The position numbers were made by a program, and so were the translations under genes. The notes beneath the pieces were generated by a model, which saw only the letters and a program-made list of their open reading frames with translations, ran no database searches and was not told where the DNA came from. From Malania oleifera (lineage: Eukaryota; Streptophyta; Magnoliopsida; Santalales; Ximeniaceae), in assembly GCF_029873635.1 (NCBI RefSeq), contig NC_080420.1, positions 120,784,719 to 120,848,718 on the forward strand: a DNA stretch of 64,000 nt. Direction: 5' to 3'. Positions 1 through 10,629 of the stretch are shown here, one piece after another. Position 1 is the stretch's first letter, and each line of letters starts with the position of its first letter.

Positions 1-1491
1 AATATTTATGCTGGATTAAATGGTTTACCTTGAAAATATGAATTGAAATGATGAGGTTATGATATATGAAAATGTGCTTTGGGAAATATTGAATAATTGT
101 GAAATGAGATATGTATATGATAGTATGAGATGAACTGAACTGTGAATTGAGGAAATATCATTGTAGTGATGAAATGTGTTGAGAATACTGTTATTGAAAT
201 GCGAATATGAGAAATGTGAATATTGCACCGTTAATTCTGCAGTATGAAAATGAGAAATGCGGATATGAGAAATATGATTTTAAGAAATGTGAATATGTGA
301 AATGTAAATATTGCAATGTAAAATTCTGCAATATGAATACTAAATTATTATAATTGTAATGTGAAATTTCGAAATGGGAATATAGACATGTGATTGATGA
401 AATGTTAATACCACATAATAATTGTTGGTATGTGGCAGTGACAACCCTGATGGATGGATATGGAAACCCTAATGATGGGTTGTGATATTGAGAGCACGAT
501 ACCATTGCCAGTAGAGTTAGTGCAACCACATGGGCTCGTGGAGCGTGTGGCGTGATAGTAGATTGAGCTATATAATAGTTGTTGTGCCCCCTGAGTTCGG
601 ATCAGGGTTTGGTTGGCCAGTTGTACTACAGACACGGGATATATGATGTTATTTGACCTATCCGGATCGGCCAGCTGCGGTTTTCGGGCTGCACAACCTT
701 GACCATGGGGGGAAGCATGGCGTAGAATATGGAGCGAGACCTTGACCATAGGGTGAAGCATGGCATAGCGGATATCCTCAGGGCAGCCATGAGTACAGAC
801 ACGAATGTATCGGTTATGGTGACACTCATGAGCTTGATATGGAAATGGAAATGAAAAAGAAATGAAAATGGAAATGAGAAATAAAAATGAGAAATGAAAT
901 AGCGTGAGTTAATAGGTAATTAAAACGAAGTAAAACACACCGCCTGAGAGCTTACTGAGTAAGGTGAGTGCTCTGATAAGCATCAGTTGTAGTTGAACCC
1001 AAGTTAATTGGGCTAGGCTGCAAACAATATCAGGGCAGAAGGAAGCTACTTGTATGGGCGGGTAAGCTTCCCTATCCTTAGGAACTTCACCAGTAAATTT
1101 GGGTTACAAATGAATGATTTTGGAAATGAAAGTAAAAGCTTATGAAAGTTTGCGTTGTATATCTATATGATTATGATTATGGAAATGGTATATTTTCTCA
1201 GAAGATACTATCACTAATATGTTTATATGCTATGATATAATAAATCTCATATTGGCATACATTGTAGATAATTTATGCCATCTTACTGAGATGTGTCTAA
1301 TCTAATCATTTAAATATTTTAGGAAACCGAGATAGACCTGGTGATAGAGCTCCGAGATAGAGGGGAGTAGATACCTCGGGTAGATAGGGTGAGTATTTTG
1401 TGCTAGAGAGGTTTGATTCCCCTAGAGTTTTGTGTTGGACTTGTATTTATGGATGGTATAGTACTCTGGTATGTGTATTCGCTATGGTGTG

Positions 1492-1547
<56 letters not shown>

Positions 1548-1795
1548 AGAATACTATACCATCCATAAATACTATACCATCCATAAATACAAGTCCAACA
1601 CAAAATTCTAGGGGAATCAAACCTATATATATGAAATGACTTTTGCTGTTAGGGTTATGTGTGAGTATGATTGTATACCCGATACCCACTTTTGGGTCGG
1701 GTTATGTATTATGGTATTAGTGGTTGACATGACCGATATGTGGTTATATGTATGCTGATGACATAAAAAAATAGTATGAAAATTGGGGTGACACA
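1..1795 (+). repeat. 5' LTR of E1 (5' end outside window)
   Basis: Non-coding, AT-rich LTR ending in GACACA three bases before the PBS. Bases 1-795 match 29536-30319 (3' LTR) with scattered differences by eye. Bases about 180-400 are a purine-rich run of degenerate GAAATGTGAATATG-type units. Bases 942-1085 carry a module (CCTGAGAGCTTACTGAGTAAGG ... TACTTGTATGGGCGGG) that occurs twice in the solo LTR at 7954-10629. Base 1287 begins the hairpin motif TGAGA...TCTAA shared with the other LTRs. Confidence 0.85.
1409..1623. repeat. Large inverted repeat around an (AT)n core in E1 5' LTR
   Basis: The left arm (1409-1472) is the reverse complement of the right arm (1543-1623), apart from a few mismatches and one extra 18-bp unit (1553-1570 repeated at 1571-1588) in the right arm. 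Between the arms lies a short unique stretch and an (AT)n microsatellite at about 1495-1545. The whole can fold as a hairpin with a stem of about 64 bp. The equivalent part of the 3' LTR has been deleted, so it cannot be seen here whether the palindrome is a family trait or private to this copy. Confidence 0.85.
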
Positions 1796-1798
1796 GTT

Positions 1799-1810
1799 TG
1801 GTATCAGAGC
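1799..1810 (+). other. Primer-binding site of E1
   Basis: TGGTATCAGAGC, complementary to the 3' end of plant initiator tRNA-Met, three bases after the LTR end. The next bases (CCTAGG...CTAGGTTCTG) are conserved beside the PBS of E3, E5 and E6 and include the palindrome CCTAGG. Confidence 0.95.
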
Positions 1811-2178
1811 CTAGGTTTGCTAGGTTCTGTAGACTTTAGTAAATAGCGGAATACAATACTAGAGTATAGGAATGGATATTGACGAGATATGAATCAGTTG
1901 TTGTTAGAGGGTGTGATTAAAATTTAGGGTTCTGTCTTACGACCTGGAAGCAAAAGTTCCGTGGTTGTTTCTGTGTTTTTCCTAGGGTGACGACTTCTAG
2001 AAAACCATAGATACTATCGCCAGATTGTGTTTCTGAGTGGTAGGATTGAATCTTAAAAGGGGATTAAGAATGTTAAGAGAAATGTTTGTGGCGGAATACT
2101 TTGTGTTAGTTTGAGTATGCTGGGTATGTTGTGAGTTATGATAATAGAGTTCTAAAATGGTTTTATATCCTTTGCAGG
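1811..2178 (+). promoter_or_regulatory. E1 untranslated leader with a 3' splice-site-like end
   Basis: Non-coding leader between PBS and gag. It ends in a pyrimidine-rich stretch, TTTGCAG, followed by G and the gag ATG. A branch-like CTAAA lies about 30 bases upstream. The same arrangement (pyrimidine tract, CAG, ATG) precedes the gag starts of E2, E3, E5 and E6, which suggests a functional 3' splice site. Splicing itself is inferred. Confidence 0.5.
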
Positions 2179-2618
2179 ATGGATCTAGGGAGTAGCAGTG
2201 CACAGGCTAGAGGGGACGATGCAGGGCCTTCTAGTATGGGTGGAGGAGACCCTAATGTTGTACTATGTAGCGTCACCCAGCAGGTGATGTCAGAGATGGC
2301 TAGGGCAGAGCTGCACGATTGAGCAGTTCACGAGGAAGAGACCTCAATCGTTCTTTGGAGGAGTTGATCCACTTGTGGCTAAAAATTGGGTCCAAGACAT
2401 AGAGGACATGATGACAGTTCTTCCATGTACAAATGAATAGAAAGTCTTATTTGCGACATTTAAATTTACTGGAGAGACAAAGCACTGGTGGAGATCGGCG
2501 AAATTGTTGGAGGAGCAGAGACTAGACCCTGTAGCGGTAACGTGGAGCCACTTTAGGGTAATCTTTTTTGAGAGATATTTTCCCGCTACTGTTAGGAGTA
2601 CGAAGGCAGCAAAGTTTT

Positions 2619-4847
2619 TGTAGTAACCGGGAAAAAAATAAATTTTTTTTAAAAATAATAAAAATAAAATAATAAAATAATAAAATAAAATAAAATAATA
2701 AAATTAACAAGTAAAATGAATAGTATGATAAGAAAATATATATATATAAAGTGTACAAACTTCTTCAAGAAGCTTTGCTTTAATTAGCAAGTTAATATGA
2801 TATTAATATATATATATATATATATATAATTGTGCAAGCTTCTCCAGGAAGCTTGCTTTGATTTTGCTGTGTTTTCTCTCTCTCTCTCCTCTCTCTGTCC
2901 TACGACTCTCTCTCTCTCTCTCTTTGATTCCGGGCTAGTTTTACGTCGGATCGACAAACCGAAGCCACCACGACACTCTTGGCGAAGTTCTCTGCAAATC
3001 TGCCGAAGCAGATCGTTGGAGAAAGCAATTTAGAAATCATCCCTAAGTTGAGGTAAGATTTTTTAAACCAAATTTGAGATTGTGATAGTTGAGAAAAGTG
3101 TCATACGCGTTGAAATATTAAAGTTTAATACTGGGAGTTTTCGTTTCCAGGGGTGTTGATTGGGAACATTGAGAATCATCCCTAAGTTGAGGTAAGGCTT
3201 TTTAAGCCAAATTTGACTTTGTGGCTGTTATAGAAAATGTTGTACGTACGAAAATACTAAAGTTTAATACTGAAAATTTTCGGTTTCAGGGTATTGGTTA
3301 GGAAATCTTACGGGGGTTAGACTAGATTGTTTTGGGGGCTTTCTCAGTAGTCAGTAAGGGGATAAACTAAATTAGTTTTATTTTGAGAAAATGCATGTAT
3401 ATATATATATGTAGCATCTGGTTTCAGGAAAAATAAATATATTTATATATATGATTTATATTTGGAAAATACTGTTTAAATGATGATATGTTGAATACAT
3501 GGAAAATTTATTCAGTGTGGTATGAGTATAAAAATGTTGTGAAATACTGTTTTCTGGAAATGGGGATGATATGGATTTCTATGATGGAAAACCGGCGTAC
3601 GAGCCGAGATATTTATATATATATATATATATATGTGATTTGCCGGCGTACGGGCCGTGCTATGTGGATATGTCTGCCAGCATACGGGCCTTGCTATGTG
3701 GATATGTTTGCCGGCGTACGGGTCGTGCTATGTGGATGAGATTTGCCAGCGTACGGGCTGTGCTATGTGATTTATCGGCATACGGGCCGAGCTATGTGAT
3801 TTGCCAGCGTATGGGCTGTGCTATGTGATTTGCCGGCGTACGCGCCGATGATTTTCATGATATATGTATATGTGAAAAATGATATGAATGATTTGATAAT
3901 TAATGATATGAGTTATCCATGTATCACGATTTTAATATATGTATATGATATCAGAACCTGGTTGGATTGGTCTAGGCTAGCACTTGCACGGTACTGTTGC
4001 TATGTGTCCATGGTCTTCGTGATCATGATATTTGTGTTAACGCCGCTGTATGGAGTGGTGTGAGATTGGATGGTCGATGTGGTTATTTTCAAGAAGTATG
4101 CTGTTATCGCCCCTGGTGTACAGACCAGTCTGGGTAGACCCATCGGACCTACAGACTACTGTTTGACTTGACAATGGTCGACCAACCATTCTCAGGTCCC
4201 GCATTCGGGCTACACAACCAAGTCATGTGGGGGTAATACATGACAACAGCCAGCTAACCTACCAAGATTTTTTTATGTTATTATTATGATATGAGATGAG
4301 ATATGCTTATGAAATGCAGTATGTTCTGCCATGTTTTGATATACATATGTTTTCCCAAATTTGATAAACAGTACTGAATATGACATGTATGATATATGTT
4401 GAACACATAATACTCATGTTGTCACACACTAGTATTAGTTTATTTCCCTTACTGAGAGGTGTCTCACCCCTAAATCTTATAAACTCTTCAGGAACCCCTG
4501 ATAGGAGAGCGGGAAAAGCCCCGCTGATCTAGAGTGGTTTATTTGCCCGTTTTGAAGGGTGAGTTTTGTAGGGACAATTGGATTTTATGGAAATGTCCCT
4601 AGGTTTTATTTTTGAGATGTATATATGAAAATATAGTGATTGTAGTAACTCTGGTATATTGTGGTATATGGTATTGAAATGTACATGTTTGTATATTTTT
4701 TGTTGCTAGGGCTTCTGCTTTATGTTCTGATATATCCCTGGTGCCCACGGGCCCAAGTGGATTATGACCTGCTGAGCTGGAAAATGGGATATGTGATATT
4801 GATATTATATAAAAAAAAATATGTGGAAAAATGAGCAGGTCGTGACA
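2619..4847 (+). mobile_element. Solo LTR (gypsy, E6-related family) in E1 gag
   Basis: Starts TGTAGTAACC and ends GTGACA, 2229 bp, with 5-bp flanks gtttt (2614-2618) and gtttc (4848-4852): a TSD with one mismatch. Removing it rejoins the gag homology. Sequence order: AT-rich start, a TATATATAAAG-like box near 2745, a CT-rich tract (about 2875-2925), a leader segment duplicated at 3036 and 3172, the tandem GTACGGGCC array, the TGAGA...TCTCA hairpin (4453-4466) and the terminal GAGCAGGTCGTGACA shared with the E6 LTR. No element interior is present, so it is a solo LTR formed by LTR-LTR recombination. Unlike most LTRs here it lacks the GTCGAC palindrome array. Confidence 0.9.
3591..3849 (+). repeat. 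Tandem array, unit about 29-35 bp (GCCGGCGTACGGGCC...)
   Basis: About eight degenerate units with the core GCCGGCGTACGGGCC followed by GTGCTATGTGGAT-type spacers; a TA microsatellite splits the first and second units. The core contains the self-complementary CGTACG, so each unit may form a small stem. The same array, in varying copy number, lies in the LTRs at 7010-7160, 44321-44638 and 51931-52079. Confidence 0.85.
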
Positions 4848-5379
4848 GTTTCTGCATCTGACGTAGGGACTGATGACAGTACAACAGTATACGGCGAGAT
4901 TTATTGAGTTGTCTTGGTTTGCTCCATATTTGGTACTTGATGAGGAGAGGAAGGCGAGGAAATTTGAGGAGGGTTTGAGGTAGAGTCTGTTTAAGCAAGT
5001 TAAAGGCTTTTGAGCTCAAACATTCATAGAGGTGGTAGACAAAGCTGCAGTGATTGAGGGTCGCCTTCAAAGAGGCATCGCAGCATAGAGTCAGGGGAAG
5101 AGGCCCGCGCCTTTAGATGTTCAAGAAGGGTCTAACTGAGGGACTTGGAGGAGGCAGGACAACAGAGGTGGAGGGAGATAGATAGTGAGAGATCAAGCTG
5201 TACAGGGCAGTCAAATGCCCCCTCTTTGTCCTACATGCTATAGGAGACACCCGATAGAATGCCAGGTTAGGAAGGTGATATGTTATCGGTGTTATTAGCT
5301 TGGGCATATATCAAGGGATTGTCATGCACCACCATATCAAGGAGGTCATCAAGTACCTCGAGGCGGACAGCAGAGAAAT

Positions 5380-5784
5380 ATGACCCCAGCTCGAGCCTAC
5401 GCGCTGACACCAGGGGATGCAAAGGTAGCAACAGATGTTGTCACAGGTACAATTTCAATTCTTTCATTTACAGCTACTGCTTTATTTGATTTAGGGGCGA
5501 CTCATTCCTTTATCGACTGGGAGTTTGTTAAATTTTATGGGTTAGAAATACAACAGTTGGGTGTTAGTTTGTTAGTGGCTACGCCGACAGGGGCTATGGG
5601 GATAGGTGATAGAGTGCTTAGCAGCTGTATGATATGCATTCAGGGGAGGATTTTATTAGCTGATCTGGTGGTTTTGGATATGCATGAGTTTGAGGTTATA
5701 TTGGGGATGGACTGGCTAGCTGCTCACTATGTCAGTATAGATTGTCATCATAGGGTGGTAGTGTTCAGACCTCCATGGGGATAG
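5380..5784 (+). pseudogene. Retroviral-type aspartic protease of E1
   Basis: Open stretch of 134 codons with retropepsin hallmarks: a flap/active-site region reading DLGATHSFI (canonical DSGATHSFI, so the residue after the catalytic Asp is Leu), an ALTPGDA linker upstream, and [16 protein letters not shown] downstream, the conserved gypsy protease C-terminal block. It would mature Gag-Pol. It is in the same polyprotein as gag and RT but separated from them by stops. The Ser-to-Leu change beside the Asp probably inactivates it. Confidence 0.85.
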
Positions 5785-6202
5785 GAGTACAAGTTTTTGG
5801 GGTCTCGTGCACGTACCCCACCACAGTTGTTATCCGCTATATAGGTGAGGCGATTGTTGCTAGAGGGTTGTCAGGGTTATGTGGTCTGCGTAAAGGCGGT
5901 ATCATAAGGAGAGTTGAGGATTGAAGATGTCCTAGTAGTGTGGGATTTTCCTGATATTTTTCTCAAGGATTTGTCAGGACTACCTCTTGAGCGTGAGGTA
6001 GAGTTTTCTATTGATTCAGTACCGGGGACCGCGTCGATTTCAGAAGCGTCGTACAGAATGACACCGGTAGAGATAAAGGAATTGAAAGACCAGTTGCAGA
6101 AATTGTTAGACAGGGGATGTAGTGACCCAGAGGATTTATTATATTTAAATAATAAAAGGAAGGGAGAAAAGGAAATTAAAAGGGGCAAAAGTAGGTCTTC
6201 AT

Positions 6203-6380
6203 CGATGAACGCTTTACGTTCGTCGACGATGTTGCATATGGGGTTTGTCGACGAGGGTGTGATTCATCGACGAGAAAATAGCGAGAGAGGTTTTGGGTGA
6301 TTTTGAATTTCGTCGACGAGGAGAGAGTTCGTCGACGAGTTGTTTTCATGACCTCGTCGACGAGGTGACGTGGCTCGTCG
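6203..6380 (+). repeat. Cluster of GTCGAC-centred palindromes in U3
   Basis: Irregularly spaced, degenerate copies of the 12-bp palindrome TTCGTCGACGAA (for example near 6215, 6248, 6312, 6331, 6355 and 6374), ending just before a TATA-like sequence. The same clustering occurs upstream of the TATA box in the LTRs of E0, E1, E2, E3, E5, E6 and the solo LTR at 58515. A transcription-factor array is a reasonable inference. Confidence 0.7.
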
Positions 6381-7009
6381 ATGAAGGCTACTGTATAAGC
6401 AGGGGTAAAATTCATTTTTAGCCGAAAACCTGCATAAATCACTTCTCTCTCTCTCTCCTCTATGCCCCTCCTACCTTCTCTCTAAGATCTCGGGCTGATT
6501 TTATACTGGATCGACGATCTGAAGCCACCACGATGCTCCTGGGAAAGTTCTTTACAAGTCTGCCGGAGTGGATCGTTGGTGGGACGAGTTTGTAATTCAT
6601 TCCAAATCTAGGGTAAGACTTTCTACTCAATATTTGAATTTTTGCAATTGTCGAAAGCGTAGTACGCATAGAAATACTGAAGTTTAGTTCTAGGAAATGT
6701 CGTTTTCAGGGTGTTGAACGGGGAACCCAGTAGGTGATGAGTTGATTGTTTTAGGGGTTTTTTCTTAGGAATCAAGTAAGGGGATAAACTAAACTAGTTT
6801 TTTTATGAAAATGTATGTATGTTATTACAGCATATGATTTCAGGAAAATAAATATATTTATATATGTTTTATATTTGGGAAATACTGCTGAAAATGATGG
6901 TATGTTAAATATATGAAAAACCTATTTTGTGTGGCATGAGTAGAAATTATAATGAAATACTGTTTTCCAAGAATATGATAAAGTTATGGATTTTTATAAT
7001 GTGAAAAAC

Positions 7010-7160
7010 AGGTGTACGGGGCTGAGATTTTTATATTATTTGCCGGTGTACGGGTTAAGCTATGGATATGTTTGTCGGCGTACGGGCCGAGCTATGAATA
7101 TGATTTGTCAGCGTACGGGCTGAGCTATGGATATGATTTGTCGGCGTACGGGCCGATGAT
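7010..7160 (+). repeat. Tandem GTACGGGC array in solo LTR
   Basis: About five degenerate units of GTCGGCGTACGGGCCGAGC plus a spacer of about 14 bases. It is the counterpart of the arrays at 3591 and 44321, with fewer units. Confidence 0.8.
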
Positions 7161-7953
7161 TTTTATGATATCTATAAATATACAAAATGATGCGATGATA
7201 TTAATTTGACAATTAATAGTATGAAATCTTCATGTATTACAGTTTCATTATATGTTATATGCTATTAGAACCTGTTCGGCTTGGTTTAGGCTAGTACTTG
7301 CACGGTACCGATGTTATGCGTTCATGATTCATCATGATATTTGTGTTAATGCTGCTGTACGGAGTGACGTGAGGTTGGATGGTCGATGTGGTTTTAAGAA
7401 GTGTAAGCGCCCTTAGTGTACGGACCAGGTCTAGCAGACCCATCGGACTTACAGACTGTACTTTTGACTTGGCAATGGTCGAGCAACCATTGTCAGGTCC
7501 TGCCTTCGGGCCATACAACCCGGTCATGTGGGGGTAATACATGACAACAACCATCTAACCTACTAGGGTTGTTTTCATATTATGTTACATGAGATAAATT
7601 ATGTTTTTGAAAATCAGGTATATTTTGCCATGATATGAGAATATATGTTTCCCAGATATGATATAGACAGTTATACTGATATGTTTGTGTATGATTTTAT
7701 ATAGAACACGGAAATACTCATGTTGCCACACACTAGTATTAGTTTATTTCCCTTACTGAGAGGTGTCTCACCCCAAAATTTTATAAACATTTCAAGAGCC
7801 CCTGATAGGAGAGCGGGTAAAGTTTCGCTGATTTAGTACTGTTGATCTGCCCTCTCTGAAGGGTAAGTTTTAGTAGGGACAGTTGGATTTTGTGGAAAAT
7901 ATCCCTAGGTCTTTCTTTTAGGATGTATATACCTAGATATAGTGGATGTAATA

Positions 7954-8355
7954 TGTAGAAATTTGAAAAATTAAAATAATTTGGAAAAATAATAAATAAA
8001 ATTAATTAATTAAAATTATTAGTCAATTAATTAGTTAAACATTATTAAATTGATATATTAAATAAATAAATAAAAGGAAATAGTATGAAAGAAATAAAAA
8101 TAAAAAAAATAAATTAAAATAAAAATTTAAATTTAAACAAATAAATAAATAAATAAATTTAAAAAAATATTATTATTAATTGAATAATATAATATAATAA
8201 TAATATAATATTATAATTTGGGAAAATAATAAATAAAATTAATTAATTAATTAAAATTATTAGTCACTTAATTAGTTAAACATCATTAAATTGATGTATT
8301 AAATAATTATTATTATTAATTAAATAATATAATATTATAATAATATAATATTATA

Positions 8356-8401
<46 letters not shown>

Positions 8402-10629
8402 TAAATTAAGCTTCCTGAAGATTATCTTTAGGAAGCAACTGAAGAAAGAAAAAAATTTTAGAGGCAGCGTCTGCGCCCCCTCCGCCTCCTCGTCCCCTCT
8501 CTCTCACTCTCCTCCATCTCGTCTCCAATACTTGGCCAATCGAAAATCTAGAAATACCATTAGGTTCTGCTCTTCGCCACTGACATTTATAGTGGAGCGG
8601 ATCTGTTGTGGGAGCGGCGTAGGCATATCTCCTAGGGTAAGGTCAAATCTCAAGCGTATCTCAATTTCTCTTAAACCATAAGCCCAGTTAACGAACGAAA
8701 ATTACCAGGAGATTCGTGGGGAGATTCTTTACAATCTAGTTGGAGTGAGTTTTCAAATTAGAGTTCCGGGATACCAATCCTAAATTAGGGGTAAGTTTAA
8801 TAATTTAAAATTTATTAGGCTATTTAGGGTATTCAGAGTTTAGGTGAATTTTAGGGAAATTTATTCTAGGGATTGTGATGAATAATATAGTGAAATTTGA
8901 ATTTTAGGGTTTTAGGAATTTTGAACACTGTGGGGTGTAGGGCGAGGTGTTAGCGAGTTTTTCCAGGAACCAGGTAAGGGAAAAAATATATATTAAATCA
9001 GAATTTTTATGAATTTAATGAAAAATAAATTGTGTTATATGTGCATGTATATATTTCGGTATGAGTTTAAAATGCCAACTGTTTAAATTATGTTTTTTCG
9101 AGTTTAGGGTTGTTTATTAGATATGTATATGCAAAAGTGAACTGATGAAAGTGGAAAAATATTTTCAGGATAATTATATAAGAAATGAAAGGTATTTTTA
9201 GTATATAAATATTAATTGTTGGTTGGCTTATTTTACAGGCAGTATATGAATTTTATTGTTAAATTGTGTGGCATGAGTAAATGTAAGTTCTGTGCAAATA
9301 TATGTTAAATGTATGAGATGCATGTTAAGTAAGTACTACCTTGAGAATGAAATATGATATGAACTATGTTGTTTGTGTGTGTTAATGCAACCATGTAAAC
9401 AACTAAAAGATGTTGGGTAAATATATGACAGCTGAAAAATGTTGGGTAAAACAGTTAAAAGATGTTGGGTAAAACAGTTGAAAGATGTTGGGTAAATGTA
9501 TGACAGCTGAAAAATGTTGGGTAAAACAGCTGAAAGATGCTGGGTAAAACAACTGAAAGATGTTGGGTATGAAATGAAATGAATGGAAATGAAATGAGAA
9601 ATGTGAACAATGTAAAATGGGAAAGAGTCACGTAAAGTGAAATGAAATGAAAAGTAAAAGATGGAAACATGAACCGTTGAGAAATGCAGGATAATGGCAA
9701 ACAAAATAAAGTATTATGGTATTATCAGTATTTATGTTAGTAGAATATGTTACATTTGGGCGGGGCACACTCTTCGCCTGAGAGCTTGTTGAGTAAGGCG
9801 AGTGCCCTAGTAGCTTCAGATGTTACAGTAGCTGCATAATATACTAGGGCAGAGGGAACCTACTTGTATGGGCGGGTATATTTCCCTATCCTTTGGGCCT
9901 TTGCTGGTAAGCTATTGTTGAACGGTGTGAGTACGAGATCAATCTAACACTTGAGGGCTTACTGAATAAGGTGAGTGCCTTGGTATGCTTTAGTTGTGAC
10001 CTTAGGGTTGCCTAGTATCAAAGCAGAGGGGTGTTACTTGTATGGGCGAGTAATCACCCTTATCCTTGGGTAATCTTGTGGGTTAAACCTTTGCATGTGA
10101 TTGGTACGTCCAAAAAATGATTTTAGAAATTATGTTAAAGTTCTGCAAATGTTAAACATTATGTTGATTATAAACTCATGTTGGCCACACACTGTTTTAA
10201 TAAATTGTTTCTTCCCTTACTGAGATGTGTCTCACCCAAATATGAACTAATTTTTTTTTAGGACCTCCTCGAGATCGAGCTTTGAGAGCTCGAGGTTTTA
10301 TAGCATTTTTTGAGAGATATAAGAAAAAAGGTATAAACATTTTAATGATGTTTTGGGAATATTAATATTTTATATTTTATGTCTTATGTTTTAAGGTTGA
10401 TAAGAAAGGAATGATTGTGAATACTGAAATGTTTTGGAGATATGTGTATATATGGAAATGCAGGTGATGGCTGATTTATTATGGATTGTAGTTAGAATTA
10501 GTAAACTATGATATTATGTTATACGGAGATTATGTATGTTTTCCGTTGTGTATATTATGAATTATGGATTATCAAGATTTTATTAGATATAACGCATCGG
10601 ACTCGGGTTTAAGGGTTCGTGGCGTTACA
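7954..10629 (+). mobile_element. Solo LTR nested in the solo LTR, perfect TSD
   Basis: Starts TGTAGAAATTTG and ends GGCGTTACA, 2676 bp, flanked on both sides by taata (7949-7953 and 10630-10634). Removing it restores the host LTR (...GTGGATGTAATA-ACTCTGG..., compare 4641-4655). The first 450 bp are extremely AT-rich, with the block AATTAATTAAAATTATTAGT present twice (about 7995 and 8240) and an (AT)n run at 8357-8397. It shares with the E1 LTR the module CTTGTATGGGCGGG, present twice (9840-9900 and 10030-10080). Hairpin motif at 10221-10234. Confidence 0.93.
9400..9572 (+). repeat. Tandem array, unit about 23 bp (AGCTGAAAGATGTTGGGTAA)
   Basis: Seven or so units of ACAGCTGAAAGATGTTGGGTAAA with small variants. 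It occupies the place in the LTR where the other families carry unrelated arrays. Confidence 0.85.

Larger units (their letters stand above)
2179..5379 (+). pseudogene. gag: gag of E1, degenerate, interrupted by a solo LTR
   Basis: Structural (nucleocapsid/capsid) polyprotein of a Ty3/gypsy element. The ATG at 2179 is chosen because it aligns with the gag starts of E3, E5 and E6 (Met-Asp, then Ser/Ala/Gly-rich). The first frame runs 48 codons to a TGA; homology then continues in other frames with several stops to 2618. The solo LTR at 2619-4847 interrupts it, and homology resumes at 4853 (ARFIEL...FAPYL-type capsid motif) through a degraded zinc-knuckle region near 5210-5330. The gag part is about 1 kb without the insertion, normal for the clade. 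No functional protein is possible. Several stops are TAG in place of CAG. Confidence 0.85.

Noticed and set aside
1400-1689. Three overlapping frames with Tyr-Ile repeats
   Set aside because: Translations of the (AT)n core and the inverted repeat; the plus and minus frames are alike only because of the palindrome.
1799-1810. Initiator tRNA-Met gene fragment
   Set aside because: Only the 12-base complement of the tRNA 3' end is present, at LTR borders; it is a primer-binding site. No cloverleaf-forming sequence was found.
6176-6442. Minus-strand frame of 88 codons with repeated Val-Asp-Glu
   Set aside because: Arises from the GTCGAC palindrome cluster, which is open on both strands; not a gene.
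9336-9704. 122-codon minus-strand frame with repeated motifs
   Set aside because: It is the tandem array of the solo LTR read antisense; no family resemblance.
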